Shown: positions 8,333-17,984, counted from the stretch's first letter. The stretch is DNA of 64,000 nt from Janibacter terrae NBRC 107853 (GCF_001591405.1 NZ_BCUV01000007.1:930001-994000), one strand, 5' to 3'. Notes: generated by a model not told the origin, from the letters alone. Numbers and translations are program-made.

Positions 8333-9294
8333 TGTACGACCTCGTGACGATGGGCCGGACCGGGGTGGACATCTACCCCCTGGACCACGGGGTGCCGCTG
8401 GAGGAGGTGCGCACCTTCGAGAAGTTCCTCGGCGGGTCCGCGACCAATGTCGCCGTCGCTGCCGCGCGGTACGGGCTGCGGGCCGCGCTCGTCACCAAGA
8501 CGGGGGCCGACGCCTTCGGGCGGTACGTGCGCGCCGAGGCCGAGCGGCTCGGTGTCGCGGGCGAGTTCATCACCCCCATCGAGGGTGACGGCCCGCCGAC
8601 GCCGGTGACCTTCTGCGAGGTGCACCCGCCGGACGACTTCCCGCTGTACTTCTACCGCTGGCCGACCGCGCCGGACCTCATGCTCACCGAGGCCGACCTG
8701 CCGCTCGAGGAGATCCGCGGGGCGCGGGTCTTCTGGGCCACCGTCACGGGTCTGTGCGCCGAGCCCTCCCGCGCGGCCCACCACGCCGCCTGGGCGGCAC
8801 GGGGCCGAGCCCGCCACACCGTGCTCGACCTCGACTACCGGCCGATGTTCTGGTCCACGCCCCAGGAGGCGAGCGCCGAGGTCGGCCGTGCCCTCGAGCA
8901 CGTGATGATCGCCGTCGGCAACCGTGAGGAGTGCGAGGTCGCCGTCGGCGAGACCGACCCGCACCGCGCCGCCGACGCCCTCCTCGAGCGCGGCCTGGAG
9001 CTGGCGGTCGTCAAGCAGGGACCGAAGGGGGTGCTCGCCGCCACCGCCGACGAGCGGGTCGAGGTGCCGCCCTTCCCCGTCGAGGTCGTGAACGGCCTGG
9101 GCGCGGGGGACGCCTTCGGCGGGGCGCTCGTCCACGGGCTGCTCGCGGGGTGGGAGCTGCGACGCATCCTCGAGTTCGCCAATGTCGCGGGGGCCCTCGT
9201 CGCCTCCCGGCTCGAGTGCAGCACCGCGATGCCGACCACCGCCGAGGTCGAGGACGCCCTCGCCCGACGCACCACCGAGGGAGCGCCCGCATGA
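8332..9294 (+). CDS. iolC: 5-dehydro-2-deoxygluconokinase (PfkB family)
   Basis: A 320-residue PfkB/ribokinase-fold kinase. An N-terminal GGSATNVAVAAARYG near residues 35-49 binds sugar, and C-terminal GLGAGDAFGGALVHG near 256-270 carries the catalytic Asp and anion hole. In inositol catabolism IolC phosphorylates 2-deoxy-5-keto-gluconate. It sits between iolE and the aldolase gene in the same order as other actinobacterial iol clusters. The start at 8332 overlaps the iolE stop and the stop overlaps the next ATG. Confidence 0.85.
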   Translation: MYDLVTMGRTGVDIYPLDHGVPLEEVRTFEKFLGGSATNVAVAAARYGLRAALVTKTGADAFGRYVRAEAERLGVAGEFITPIEGDGPPTPVTFCEVHPPDDFPLYFYRWPTAPDLMLTEADLPLEEIRGARVFWATVTGLCAEPSRAAHHAAWAARGRARHTVLDLDYRPMFWSTPQEASAEVGRALEHVMIAVGNREECEVAVGETDPHRAADALLERGLELAVVKQGPKGVLAATADERVEVPPFPVEVVNGLGAGDAFGGALVHGLLAGWELRRILEFANVAGALVASRLECSTAMPTTAEVEDALARRTTEGAPA

Positions 9295-10202
9295 GCACGC
9301 CGACCTCCGCCACCACCCCCTTCGTCGACGTGGCCGCGATCACCGGCGTCCGTGCCGCCGACCCGGGCGCCGTCGAGCGCGGCTGGGCGGCCCGCACCCG
9401 CCGCCCGCTCCTCGCCGACGACGGTCGGATGCTCGTCGTCGCCGCCGACCACCCGGCCCGGGGGGCGCTCGGGGTGCGTGGCGACGCCTTCGCGATGGGC
9501 TCCCGATCCGACCTGCTCGCCCGACTGGCGACCGCCCTCTCGCGGCCCGGGATCGACGGCGTGCTCGGCACGCCGGACGTTCTCGACGACCTGCTCCTCA
9601 TGGGCGCGCTCGAGGGCAAGGTCGTCGTCGGCTCGATGAACCGCGGTGGCCTGCAAGGCTCCTCGTTCGAGCTCGACGACCGCTTCACCGGCTACACGGC
9701 GGCCGAGATCGTCGCCCGCGGGCTCGACGGCGGCAAGATGCTCACCCGCATCGCCCTCGACGACCCCGCCACGGCCGCGACGCTCGAGGCGAGCGCCCGG
9801 GCGGTCACCGAGCTGGCTGCGGGGCGGACGATGGCCATGGTCGAGCCCTTCTGGTCCGCGCGCCGCGACGGCAAGGTGGTCAACCTGCTCGACCCCGACT
9901 CCACGATCCGGTCCATCGCGGTCGCCTCCGGGCTGGGCGCGAGCAGCGCGCACACCTGGCTCAAGCTGCCCGTCGTCGACGAGCTGGAGCGGGTCATGGA
10001 CGCGACGACCCTCCCTTCGCTCCTCCTCGGCGGTGACCCGCTGGGCGACCCGCACGACACGTACGCCGCGTGGGGCCGCTCGCTCGCCCTCCCGCAGGTG
10101 CGCGGCCTCGTCGTCGGGCGCGCGCTGCTCTACCCGCCGGACGGCGATGTCGCCGGCGCCGTCGACATCGCGGCCGGCCTCGTCCACGGGGGTGCCGCGT
10201 GA
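9291..10202 (+). CDS. Cgl0159-family (beta/alpha)8 aldolase-like protein
   Basis: A 303-residue protein related to the C. glutamicum iol-cluster protein Cgl0159 and to class I (DeoC/FbaB-like) aldolases. Visible features are VVAADHPARGALGV near residues 46-59, GGLQGSSFELDDRFTGY near 116-132 and WLKLPVVD near 222-229 with a candidate Schiff-base lysine. In this slot it probably replaces IolJ, cleaving 2-deoxy-5-keto-6-phosphogluconate to dihydroxyacetone phosphate and malonate semialdehyde; that role is inference from context. ATGA overlap with iolC. Confidence 0.75.
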   Translation: MSTPTSATTPFVDVAAITGVRAADPGAVERGWAARTRRPLLADDGRMLVVAADHPARGALGVRGDAFAMGSRSDLLARLATALSRPGIDGVLGTPDVLDDLLLMGALEGKVVVGSMNRGGLQGSSFELDDRFTGYTAAEIVARGLDGGKMLTRIALDDPATAATLEASARAVTELAAGRTMAMVEPFWSARRDGKVVNLLDPDSTIRSIAVASGLGASSAHTWLKLPVVDELERVMDATTLPSLLLGGDPLGDPHDTYAAWGRSLALPQVRGLVVGRALLYPPDGDVAGAVDIAAGLVHGGAA

Positions 10203-11125
10203 ACCACACCCCCCGCACCGGAGCGGACAACGAGCGCTGGTTCCACCCCTTCGCGCCGAAGGGGGGAGCCTGGGTCGTCGAGATCACCGACGCCGTCGAG
10301 GGCTGGCAGCACACCTCGCTGCGCGTCGCCGTGCTCGAGCCGGGCGCCACCCTCGACCACGAGCTCGTCGGCGAGGAGGGCGTCGTCGTGCCCCTCGTGG
10401 GCGGGGTCACCGTGACCGCCGGGGGTGCCGAGCACGTGCTCGCAGGGCGCCCCAGCGTCTTCGCCGGGCCGAGCGACACCCTCTACCTGCCGGCCGGGAC
10501 CGCCCTCACGCTGACCAACCCGGGTGCCGCCCCCGCGCGGATCGCCCTGTGCGGTGCCCGGGTCGACGACCCGACCGGCGGCGGCCGCGAGATCGTGCTC
10601 GTGCCGGCCGCGGACGTGCCCGTCGAGCTGCGCGGGGCCGGGGCGTGCAGCCGCGAGGTCCGCGGCTTCGCGATGCCGGGCACGCTGCCCGGTGCGGAGC
10701 AGGTCCTCGCCTGCGAGGTCGTCACGCCCGCCGGCGGATGGAGCTCCTACCCGCCGCACAAGCACGACACCGACCGGCCCGGGCAGGAGAGCCGGCTGGA
10801 GGAGATCTACTACTTCGAGACGCAGACCGCCGGGGACCAGGCCGCGCCGGTCACCCGGGGCACCGACCGCGCGGACGGCCGCCAGCCCGTCGGGTACCAG
10901 CAGGTCTACGGCGCGCAGGGGCGCGACATCGACGTCCTCGTCGAGGTCGCGACCGGCGACACCGTCCTCGTCCCGCACGGCTGGCACGGCCCGGCGATGG
11001 CCGCGCCCGACGCGGACCTGTACTACCTCAACGTCATGGCCGGTCCCGGACCCGACCGGGTCTGGCTGATCTGCGACGACCCCGCCCACGGGGCGATCCG
11101 GGAGACCTGGGAGGGGCAGCGATGA
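10199..11125 (+). CDS. iolB: 5-deoxy-glucuronate isomerase
   Basis: A 308-residue protein with a GTG start overlapping the previous stop (GTGA). It is a double cupin: EEIYYFETQ near residues 201-209, YPPHKHDT near 183-190 and VPHGWHGPAMA near 259-269 supply the conserved His/Glu metal ligands of IolB. It converts 5-deoxyglucuronate to 2-deoxy-5-keto-gluconate, the IolC substrate. Length and motifs are complete. It overlaps iolD as ATGA. Confidence 0.88.
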   Translation: MNHTPRTGADNERWFHPFAPKGGAWVVEITDAVEGWQHTSLRVAVLEPGATLDHELVGEEGVVVPLVGGVTVTAGGAEHVLAGRPSVFAGPSDTLYLPAGTALTLTNPGAAPARIALCGARVDDPTGGGREIVLVPAADVPVELRGAGACSREVRGFAMPGTLPGAEQVLACEVVTPAGGWSSYPPHKHDTDRPGQESRLEEIYYFETQTAGDQAAPVTRGTDRADGRQPVGYQQVYGAQGRDIDVLVEVATGDTVLVPHGWHGPAMAAPDADLYYLNVMAGPGPDRVWLICDDPAHGAIRETWEGQR

Positions 11126-13101
11126 GCAGCGAGCGTGGGGAGACGGTGCGGCTGACGGTGGCCCAGGCGCTGGTGCGCTTCCTCGGGCACCAGTGGAGCG
11201 AGCGGGACGGGCAGCGGCAGCGGCTCATCGAGGGCTGCCTCGGGATCTTCGGCCACGGCAACGTCGCCGGCGTCGGGCAGGCGCTCCTCCAGGAGGAGCT
11301 CGCGGCGGACGGGGAGCCGCCCCTGCCCTACGTGCTGGCGCGCAACGAGCAGGCGATGGTCCACACCGCCGTCGCCTACGCCCGCCAGCGCGACCGGCTG
11401 CAGACGTGGGCCTGCACCGCCTCCGTGGGACCCGGCAGCACCAACATGCTCACCGGGGCGGCGCTCGCGACGATCAACCGGCTGCCGGTGCTGCTCCTGC
11501 CGAGCTCGACCTTCGCCACCCGCGCGGCCGGCCCGCTGCTGCAGGAGCTCGAGCAGCCGCACGGCGGGGACCTCACGGTCAACGACGCCTTCCGCCCGCT
11601 CTCCCGGTTCTACGACGAGGTGCGCCGCCCCGAGCAGCTGCCGAGCATCCTGCTCGCGGCGATGCGGGTGCTCACCGACCCCGTCGAGACGGGTGCGGTG
11701 ACGATCTCCCTGCCGCAGGACGTGCAGGCCGAGGCGCACGACTGGCCGGTCGAGCTCTTCGCCGACCGCGCTTGGCACATCGCCCGGCCGCCGGCCGAGC
11801 CGGCGCGCATCGCCGCCGCAGCCCAGATCATCCGCGGGTCCCGGCGGCCGATGATCGTCGCCGGGGGCGGGGTCCACCACTCGGGGGCGGAGGACGCGCT
11901 CGCGGCCCTCTGCGCGGCCACCGGCATCCCCGTGGGCGAGACCCAGTCCGGCAAGGGCTCGCTGCTGCACGGCAACCCGCAGCTGCTCGGCGCCGTCGGC
12001 TCCACGGGGACGACCGCGGCCAACGCCGTCGCGGCGCAGGCGGACGTCGTCATCGGCGTCGGCACGCGCTACCAGGACTTCACGACCGCCTCCCGCACGG
12101 CCTTCGCGGCGGAGGGGGTCCGGTTCGTCAACCTCAACATCGGCTCCTTCGACGCGGCCAAGCACTCCGGCCTGGGCGTCGTCGGTGATGCCCGCGAGGC
12201 CCTCACCGCCCTCGCCGCCGCCCTGGACGGCTGGTCCGTCGACGACGCGTACCGGGAGGAGCAGGCCCGCCTGTGGGCGGACTGGGACGCGCAGGTCGAG
12301 GCGAGCCACCACCCTTCGCGCCGGGTCACCGACGCGCTCGCCGACGGCCGGCTCACCCAGGGCACCGTCCTCGGGCTCGTCAACGAGCTGAGCGACCCAC
12401 GTGACGTCCTGCTCTGCGCCGCCGGGTCGATGCCCGGTGACCTGCACAAGGCGTGGCGGGTGCGTGAGCGGCGGGCGTACCACGTGGAGTACGGCTACTC
12501 CTGCATGGGCTACGAGGTGCCGGCGTCCATCGGCGTCCGCTGGGCCGACCCGACGCGCGACGTCTTCGCGATGGTCGGCGACGGGGGTTACCTCATGATG
12601 CCCACCGAGCTCGTCACCGCCGTGCAGGAGCGGACCAAGGTCATCGTCGTGCTCGTGCAGAACCACGGGTTCCACTCCATCGGGTCGCTCTCGGAGTCGC
12701 TGGGGTCCCAGCGCTACGGCACGGCCTACCGGGCGCGGGGTGCGCAGTCGGGTCGGCTCGACGGGGAGGTGCTGCCGGTGGACCTGGCCGCCAACGCCCG
12801 ATCGCTCGGCTGCCACGTCATCGAGGTGCACGACCGCGAGGGCCTCGCCGCGGCCATCCGCGCGGCCAAGGCCGCGCCGGCCGACGGCGGGCCGGTGGTC
12901 ATCCACGTCGAGACCGACCCGATGGTCTTCGGCCCGGACTCCGCCAGCTGGTGGGACGTGCCGGTGGCGGAGGTCAGCCACCTGGCGAGCACGCAGGGGG
13001 CGCGCACCGGGTACGAGCAGGCCAAGACCGCACAACGAACACATCTCGCACCTGCCGATCTCCGACACCACCCGGACGAGAGCGGCCAGACTCACAACTG
13101 A
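11122..13101 (+). CDS. iolD: 3D-(3,5/4)-trihydroxycyclohexane-1,2-dione hydrolase
   Basis: A 659-residue thiamine-diphosphate enzyme of the acetolactate-synthase superfamily. The N-terminal part has GHGNVAGVGQAL and RNEQAMVHTAVAYAR with the activating Glu; the C-terminal part has the ThDP/Mg motif MVGDGGYLMM and NHGFHSIG. IolD opens the ring of the IolE product to give 5-deoxyglucuronate. The start at 11122 overlaps the iolB stop. A GC-rich hairpin follows five bases after the stop, before the transporter genes. Confidence 0.9.
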   Translation: MSSERGETVRLTVAQALVRFLGHQWSERDGQRQRLIEGCLGIFGHGNVAGVGQALLQEELAADGEPPLPYVLARNEQAMVHTAVAYARQRDRLQTWACTASVGPGSTNMLTGAALATINRLPVLLLPSSTFATRAAGPLLQELEQPHGGDLTVNDAFRPLSRFYDEVRRPEQLPSILLAAMRVLTDPVETGAVTISLPQDVQAEAHDWPVELFADRAWHIARPPAEPARIAAAAQIIRGSRRPMIVAGGGVHHSGAEDALAALCAATGIPVGETQSGKGSLLHGNPQLLGAVGSTGTTAANAVAAQADVVIGVGTRYQDFTTASRTAFAAEGVRFVNLNIGSFDAAKHSGLGVVGDAREALTALAAALDGWSVDDAYREEQARLWADWDAQVEASHHPSRRVTDALADGRLTQGTVLGLVNELSDPRDVLLCAAGSMPGDLHKAWRVRERRAYHVEYGYSCMGYEVPASIGVRWADPTRDVFAMVGDGGYLMMPTELVTAVQERTKVIVVLVQNHGFHSIGSLSESLGSQRYGTAYRARGAQSGRLDGEVLPVDLAANARSLGCHVIEVHDREGLAAAIRAAKAAPADGGPVVIHVETDPMVFGPDSASWWDVPVAEVSHLASTQGARTGYEQAKTAQRTHLAPADLRHHPDESGQTHN

Positions 13102-13105
13102 ACGA

Positions 13106-13124
13106 GGTGCCCGTCCCGGGCACC
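13106..13124 (+). terminator. Hairpin between iolD and transporter genes
   Basis: GGTGCCC (13106-13112) pairs perfectly with GGGCACC (13118-13124) across a five-base loop. There is no T tract, and the downstream genes run in the same direction. It may be a weak terminator or an RNA-processing and stability element setting separate levels of the enzymes and the binding protein. Confidence 0.45.
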
Positions 13125-13177
13125 CTCCCTCCACGGTCCACCGCAACGGCGCGGCGGACGAGAGAAAGGCAGATCCC

Positions 13178-14149
13178 ATGTCACGCATCACTCGCGTCGG
13201 CGTCATGACGACCTCGGCGGTGGCTGCGCTCGCGCTCGCCGCCTGCTCCTCCTCGGGGGGCAAGCAGACGGACTCCGGCGAGGACTCCGCCGGCGGCAAG
13301 GCCGACACCCCCGAGATGACCGTCGCCCTCGTCACCCACGCCGCTCCCGGGGACACCTTCTGGGACCAGGTGCGGGCCGGCGCGGAGGACGCGGCCAAGA
13401 AGGACAACATCAAGCTCGAGTACACCGCCGACCCCGACGGGGCCCGTCAGGCGACCCTCGTGCAGCAGGCCGTCGACAAGAAGGTCGACGGCATCGCCGT
13501 CACCCTCGCCAAGCCCGAGGCGATGAAGGGCAATGTCGAGAACGCCGTGGGCGCGGACATCCCCGTGGTCGCCCTCAACGCCGGCATGGAGGACTGGAAG
13601 GACATGGGCGTGCTGTCCTTCTTCGGGCAGGACGACGAGCTCGCCGGCGAGGCCGCGGGCGAGCGGCTCACCGAGGAGAAGGCGGGCAAGACCCTCTGCG
13701 TCATCCAGGAGCAGGGTCACGTCGGCCTCGAGGCCCGCTGCAAGGGCGTCGCCTCCAAGTTCGACAAGTCGGAGAAGATCTACGTCAAGGGCACCGACAC
13801 GGCCGACGTCCAGTCGACGATCACCGCCAAGCTGCAGGACGACACGGCGATCACCCACGTCCTCACGCTGGGTGCCCCCTTCGCCCTCATCGCCCAGAAG
13901 TCGGTGGGCGAGGCCGGCAGCAAGGCCAAGGTCGCGACCTTCGACCTCAACGACGAGGCCCTGCAGCAGATCAAGGACGGCAAGATCGAGTGGGCCGTCG
14001 ACCAGCAGCCCTACGTCCAGGGCTACATGGCCGTCGACGCGCTGTGGCTGCGCGCCAACAAGGGTGCCTCCGTCGGTGGTGGCCAGCCCACGTTCACCGG
14101 GCCCGCCTTCGTCGACGACAAGAACGTCGACCTGCTGCTCAAGAAGTGA
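13178..14149 (+). CDS. Sugar ABC transporter substrate-binding lipoprotein
   Basis: A 323-residue protein whose signal peptide ends in the lipobox LAAC (Cys23), so it is anchored outside the cell membrane. The rest is a type 1 periplasmic-binding fold (ribose/IbpA cluster) with VTLAKPEAMKGNVENAV and DLNDEALQQIKDGKIEWAVDQQPY as recognisable segments. It is followed by a permease and an ATPase in the same operon. Placement inside the iol operon suggests it binds inositol or a related cyclitol; the ligand cannot be read from the sequence. Confidence 0.85.
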   Translation: MSRITRVGVMTTSAVAALALAACSSSGGKQTDSGEDSAGGKADTPEMTVALVTHAAPGDTFWDQVRAGAEDAAKKDNIKLEYTADPDGARQATLVQQAVDKKVDGIAVTLAKPEAMKGNVENAVGADIPVVALNAGMEDWKDMGVLSFFGQDDELAGEAAGERLTEEKAGKTLCVIQEQGHVGLEARCKGVASKFDKSEKIYVKGTDTADVQSTITAKLQDDTAITHVLTLGAPFALIAQKSVGEAGSKAKVATFDLNDEALQQIKDGKIEWAVDQQPYVQGYMAVDALWLRANKGASVGGGQPTFTGPAFVDDKNVDLLLKK

Positions 14150-14153
14150 TCTC

Positions 14154-15194
14154 ATGACCGCGCAGACGTCCACCGCCGAGGTCGACGACCGGGTCGCGGC
14201 GAAGGGGAGGATGGGACTCCTCTTCGCCCGGCCCGAGGTCGGCGCACTCATCGGCGCCCTCGCCGTCATGGTCCTCTTCATGGCCGTGGCGCCGTCCTTC
14301 CGCAGCCTCGGCAACACCGGCACGATCCTCTACGCGGCCTCGGCCATCGGGATCATGGCCGTCGGGGTCTCGCTGCTCATGGTCGGCGGCGAGTTCGACC
14401 TCTCGACCGGTGTCGCCGCGACGAGCTCGGGCATCGTCGCCGCGCTCACCGCGTGGAACTTCGGCGTCAACGTCTGGGTCGGCGTGCTCGTCGCGCTCGT
14501 CGTCTCGCTGGCCATCGGCGCCTTCAACGGGTGGCTGCTCATGCGGACGGGGCTGCCGAGCTTCCTCGTCACCCTCGGGACCTTCTTCGTCCTGCAGGGC
14601 GCCAACCTCGCCGTGACCCGCCTCGTCGGCGGCACCGTCTCGACGCCGGCGATCTCCGACATGTCCGGGTTCACCTCGGCGCAGTCGGTCTTCGCGTGGA
14701 GCGTCCAGGTCGGCCCGGTCAACATCAAGTCGCTCGTCGTCTACTGGGTCGTCCTGGTGGTCATCGGCGCGCTCGTGCTGCAGAAGACCCGCGTCGGCAA
14801 CTGGATCTTCGCCGTCGGTGGTGACGCGGCCGCGGCCCGGGCCGTCGGCGTCCCGGTCAAGGCGGTGAAGATCGGCCTCTTCATGACGGTCGGGTTCTGC
14901 GCGTGGATGCTCGGCATGCACCTGCTCTTCTCCTACAACGTCATGCAGTCCGGAGAGGGCGTCGGCAACGAGTTCATCTACATCATCGCCGCGGTCGTCG
15001 GTGGGTGCCTGCTCACGGGTGGCTACGGCTCCGTCGTCGGTGCGGCCCTGGGCGCCCTGATCTTCGGCATGACCCGTCTGGGCATCAACTACGCGGGCTG
15101 GAACGTCGACTGGTTCTACACCTTCCTCGGCGTGATGCTCCTGCTCGCGACCCTGGTCAACCTCTACGTGAAGAAGAAGGCGGATGCGCGATGA
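14154..15194 (+). CDS. Sugar ABC transporter permease (RbsC-like)
   Basis: A 346-residue, strongly hydrophobic protein with about nine predicted membrane helices. It carries RbsC-family features such as GVSLLMVGGEFDLSTG near residues 63-78, where family members have the G.EIDLS motif, and the GGYGSVVGAALGAL segment near the C-terminus. It forms the membrane channel for the binding protein encoded four bases upstream. The stop overlaps the ATPase start (ATGA). Confidence 0.88.
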   Translation: MTAQTSTAEVDDRVAAKGRMGLLFARPEVGALIGALAVMVLFMAVAPSFRSLGNTGTILYAASAIGIMAVGVSLLMVGGEFDLSTGVAATSSGIVAALTAWNFGVNVWVGVLVALVVSLAIGAFNGWLLMRTGLPSFLVTLGTFFVLQGANLAVTRLVGGTVSTPAISDMSGFTSAQSVFAWSVQVGPVNIKSLVVYWVVLVVIGALVLQKTRVGNWIFAVGGDAAAARAVGVPVKAVKIGLFMTVGFCAWMLGMHLLFSYNVMQSGEGVGNEFIYIIAAVVGGCLLTGGYGSVVGAALGALIFGMTRLGINYAGWNVDWFYTFLGVMLLLATLVNLYVKKKADAR

Positions 15195-16081
15195 GCACCG
15201 TGACCAGCACCAGGACCGGCCACGCCCGGCCGGAGGGGATCGAGCCCCTCGTCGTCATGAGGGACGTCGGCAAGTCCTACGGCAACGTCCACGCCCTGCG
15301 CGGGGTCAACCTCGAGGTCTACCCCGGTGAGGTGACCTGCGTCCTCGGCGACAACGGCGCCGGCAAGTCCACCCTGATCAAGATCATGGCGGGCCTGCAC
15401 GAGCACACCTCGGGCAGCTTCGAGGTCGACGGCATCAAGCGCCATCTCGCCTCACCCCGGGCCGCGCAGGCCCTGGGCATCGCGACCGTCTACCAGGACC
15501 TGGCCCTGACGCCGCTCATGTCCGTGTGGCGCAACTTCTTCATGGGCAACGAGATCCGCAAGGGGCCCTTCCTCGACGCCCAGCGGATGAGGACGATCGC
15601 CGACCAGGAGCTGCAGAAGATGGGCATCCAGATCGGCGACCTCGACCGTCCGGTCGGTGGCCTGTCGGGTGGGCAGAAGCAGTGCATCGCCATCGCCCGG
15701 GCGATCTACTTCGGCGCCAAGGTGATCATCCTCGACGAGCCGACCGCTGCCCTCGGAGTCAAGCAGTCGGGCGTGGTGCTGAAGTACATCGCCAAGGCGC
15801 GCGACGCCGGCCTCGGCGTCGTCTTCATCACGCACAACCCGCACCACGCCTACCTCGTGGGCAACCACTTCATCATCCTCAAGCTCGGTCGGCTCACCCT
15901 CGACGCACCACGCGACGAGCTGACCCTCGACCAGCTGACCGCGGAGATGGCCGGTGGCCAGGAGCTCGCCGAGCTCAAGCACGAGCTCGGCGACGTCGAT
16001 CCCGACAAGACCGTCGACCCGGCCCACCCGGAGGTGCAGCTGGCCGGGCCCGGCAAGCCGCAGGTCCGGGACGAGGGGTGA
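15191..16081 (+). CDS. Sugar ABC transporter ATP-binding protein, single-domain
   Basis: A 296-residue ATPase with Walker A GDNGAGKST, signature LSGGQKQ and Walker B VIILDEP. It has only one nucleotide-binding domain, unlike RbsA/IatA-type proteins (about 500 residues with two), so the transporter probably uses a homodimer as FrcA-type systems do. A roughly 40-residue charged/Pro tail follows the core. It energises the import system encoded just upstream and overlaps both neighbours. Confidence 0.88.
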   Translation: MSTVTSTRTGHARPEGIEPLVVMRDVGKSYGNVHALRGVNLEVYPGEVTCVLGDNGAGKSTLIKIMAGLHEHTSGSFEVDGIKRHLASPRAAQALGIATVYQDLALTPLMSVWRNFFMGNEIRKGPFLDAQRMRTIADQELQKMGIQIGDLDRPVGGLSGGQKQCIAIARAIYFGAKVIILDEPTAALGVKQSGVVLKYIAKARDAGLGVVFITHNPHHAYLVGNHFIILKLGRLTLDAPRDELTLDQLTAEMAGGQELAELKHELGDVDPDKTVDPAHPEVQLAGPGKPQVRDEG

Positions 16082-17100
16082 GCCCCACGCTGCGTGTCGG
16101 GGTGGTCGGCGTCGGGCTCATGGGGGCCGACCACGCCCACCGGCTCGCTGCCCGGATCGCCGGCGCGAGCCTCGCGGCGGTCGCCGACCCGGACGTCGAG
16201 CGGGCGGCGGACCTCGCCGAGGAGCTCGGCGGTGTCACGGTCCACGCCGACCCCCTCGACCTCGTCGCGGCCGACGACGTGGACGCGGTGCTGCTCGCCT
16301 CGCCGGGGGCCGTGCACGAGGAGCAGCTGCTCGCCTGCATCGGGCGCGGGCTGCCGGTGCTCTGCGAGAAGCCGCTGACGATGGACAGCGCGTCCTCGCT
16401 GCGGGTCATCGAGGCCGAGCGGGCCGGCGGCCGACCGCTCGTCCAGGTGGGGTTCATGAGGCGCTTCGACCCGGAGTACGCGCACCTGAAGGCCGTGCTC
16501 GACTCCGGCCGGATGGGTCGCACGCTCCTGCTGCACCAGACGCACCGCAACCTCAGCGTGCCCAACCCCGCCTTCCGCTCCGAGATGATCGTGCGTGACA
16601 GCCTCGTCCACGAGGTCGACTGCGCCCGGTGGCTGCTCGGCGAGGAGATCGTCTCGATCCAAGTGCTCGGCCCGAGGCCGACGCGCCACGCGCTCGCCGG
16701 GGTGCTCGACCCGCAGGTCGCGATCTTCCAGATGGCCTCGGGAGCCGTGGTGACCAACGAGGTCTTCGTCAACAGCCGGACCGGCTACGAGGTGCGGGTC
16801 GAGGCCGTCGGCGAGGACGGCAGCGCCGTCATCGGACGTCCCTCCAGCGGCGTCTACACGACCTCCTCGGACCCGGACGGCGGCGCCGGCGCGTGGGGCG
16901 GCCCGATCGACCCCGACTACCGGGTGCGCTTCGAGCGGGCCTACGACCTCGAGGTCCAGGCCTGGGTCGATGCCTGCCGTCGTGGCGAGCGGGTCGGTCC
17001 GACGAGCTGGGACGGCTACGCCTCGACGGTCGTGTGCACCGCCGGCATGGAGTCCCTGACGAGCGGGCAGGCCGTCGACGTCGATCTGGTCGCGGGTTAG
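16078..17100 (+). CDS. Gfo/Idh/MocA family dehydrogenase (IolG paralogue)
   Basis: A 340-residue protein starting at GTG 16078, overlapping the ATPase stop. The Rossmann motif is GVVGVGLMGADHAHR; LCEKPLTMD near residues 98-106 carries the EKP lysine; MIVRDSLVHEVDCARWLLGE near 170-189 is the substrate region. It is typical of inositol 2-dehydrogenase and related cyclitol dehydrogenases. As last gene of the iol/transport operon it may oxidise another inositol isomer delivered by the transporter. It converges on the LysR gene with a four-base overlap of the two stop codons. Confidence 0.8.
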   Translation: MSPTLRVGVVGVGLMGADHAHRLAARIAGASLAAVADPDVERAADLAEELGGVTVHADPLDLVAADDVDAVLLASPGAVHEEQLLACIGRGLPVLCEKPLTMDSASSLRVIEAERAGGRPLVQVGFMRRFDPEYAHLKAVLDSGRMGRTLLLHQTHRNLSVPNPAFRSEMIVRDSLVHEVDCARWLLGEEIVSIQVLGPRPTRHALAGVLDPQVAIFQMASGAVVTNEVFVNSRTGYEVRVEAVGEDGSAVIGRPSSGVYTTSSDPDGGAGAWGGPIDPDYRVRFERAYDLEVQAWVDACRRGERVGPTSWDGYASTVVCTAGMESLTSGQAVDVDLVAG

Positions 17101-17984
17101 GCGCCCTCGCGGCTCGTGCGCGAGAGGGCCTCGAGCAGCACCTGCGCGCCGCGGGTCGGGTCGTTGCGCCAGGTCACGTGCAGCGGCAGCCGCGCCGGAC
17201 GACGAAGGGGGGCCCACGCCAGGCTGGCAGGGGCCTCCCGGGCGTAGTCGATGGGCACGAGCGCGAAGGCCTGCTCGTCGGTCAGCAGGTACGAGTAGGA
17301 CCCGGAGAACCGGGTCGTCGACTCGACGACCCGGGGGTGGGCGCCGTTGGCGTCGCAGGCCCGCAGGACGAGGTCGTAGTACGCGGGGTTCTGCTCCCGC
17401 GGCCAGATGAGCAGCCGCAGGTCCTCGAGCGCACCGAGGTCGGCGGGCTCGCCCGCGGGGAGGCGGCCCCGGGCGGCGAGCACGCACAGCTCGTCCGCGC
17501 CGAGCGTCGCGCGCTTCGTGCCGGGCACCCGGTCGACGAGGTGCCCGATACCGACCTCGGCCTCGCCGGCGGTCAGGGCGGCCGAGACCCCGCCGGTGAG
17601 CACCTCGACGACCTCCACGAGGGGGCCGTCGTCGAGCGCGCCGACCGCCCGCAGGGCCTGCGGCACGACGCGGTTGACCAGGCTGGGGGACGCGGCGAGG
17701 CGCACGACCTCGCGCGTCGCGGAGACCCGGTCGACGGCCGACTCGAAGCGGTGCGCGGCGTCGAGGACCTCCTGCGCCGCGGGCAGCAGCTCCCGGCCCG
17801 CAGGGGTGAGCGTCGTCCCGGCGCGCGAGCGCTCGAAGAGCCGGAGGCCGAGGGTGCGCTCGAGGCCGCGGATCTCCCCGCTGACCGTCGGCTGGGCCAA
17901 CCCCAGGGCGTCGGCGGCGCGCCCGAAGTGCCCGGTCCGCGCGAGCGTCGCGAAGACCGTCAGCCGACGGAGCGTGAACTGCAT
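17097..17984 (-). CDS. LysR family regulator, divergent from psuG
   Basis: A 295-residue protein with an N-terminal winged helix (GHFGRAADALGLAQPTVSGEIRGLE near residues 18-42, written here in part) and a C-terminal effector domain. It is divergent from the pseudouridine operon with about 100 bases between starts, the usual layout for a LysR protein controlling its neighbour. A perfect inverted repeat overlaps its own start codon. Its stop overlaps that of the convergent dehydrogenase. The inducer, perhaps pseudouridine or its phosphate, is inference. Confidence 0.85.
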   Translation of the reverse strand: MQFTLRRLTVFATLARTGHFGRAADALGLAQPTVSGEIRGLERTLGLRLFERSRAGTTLTPAGRELLPAAQEVLDAAHRFESAVDRVSATREVVRLAASPSLVNRVVPQALRAVGALDDGPLVEVVEVLTGGVSAALTAGEAEVGIGHLVDRVPGTKRATLGADELCVLAARGRLPAGEPADLGALEDLRLLIWPREQNPAYYDLVLRACDANGAHPRVVESTTRFSGSYSYLLTDEQAFALVPIDYAREAPASLAWAPLRRPARLPLHVTWRNDPTRGAQVLLEALSRTSREGA

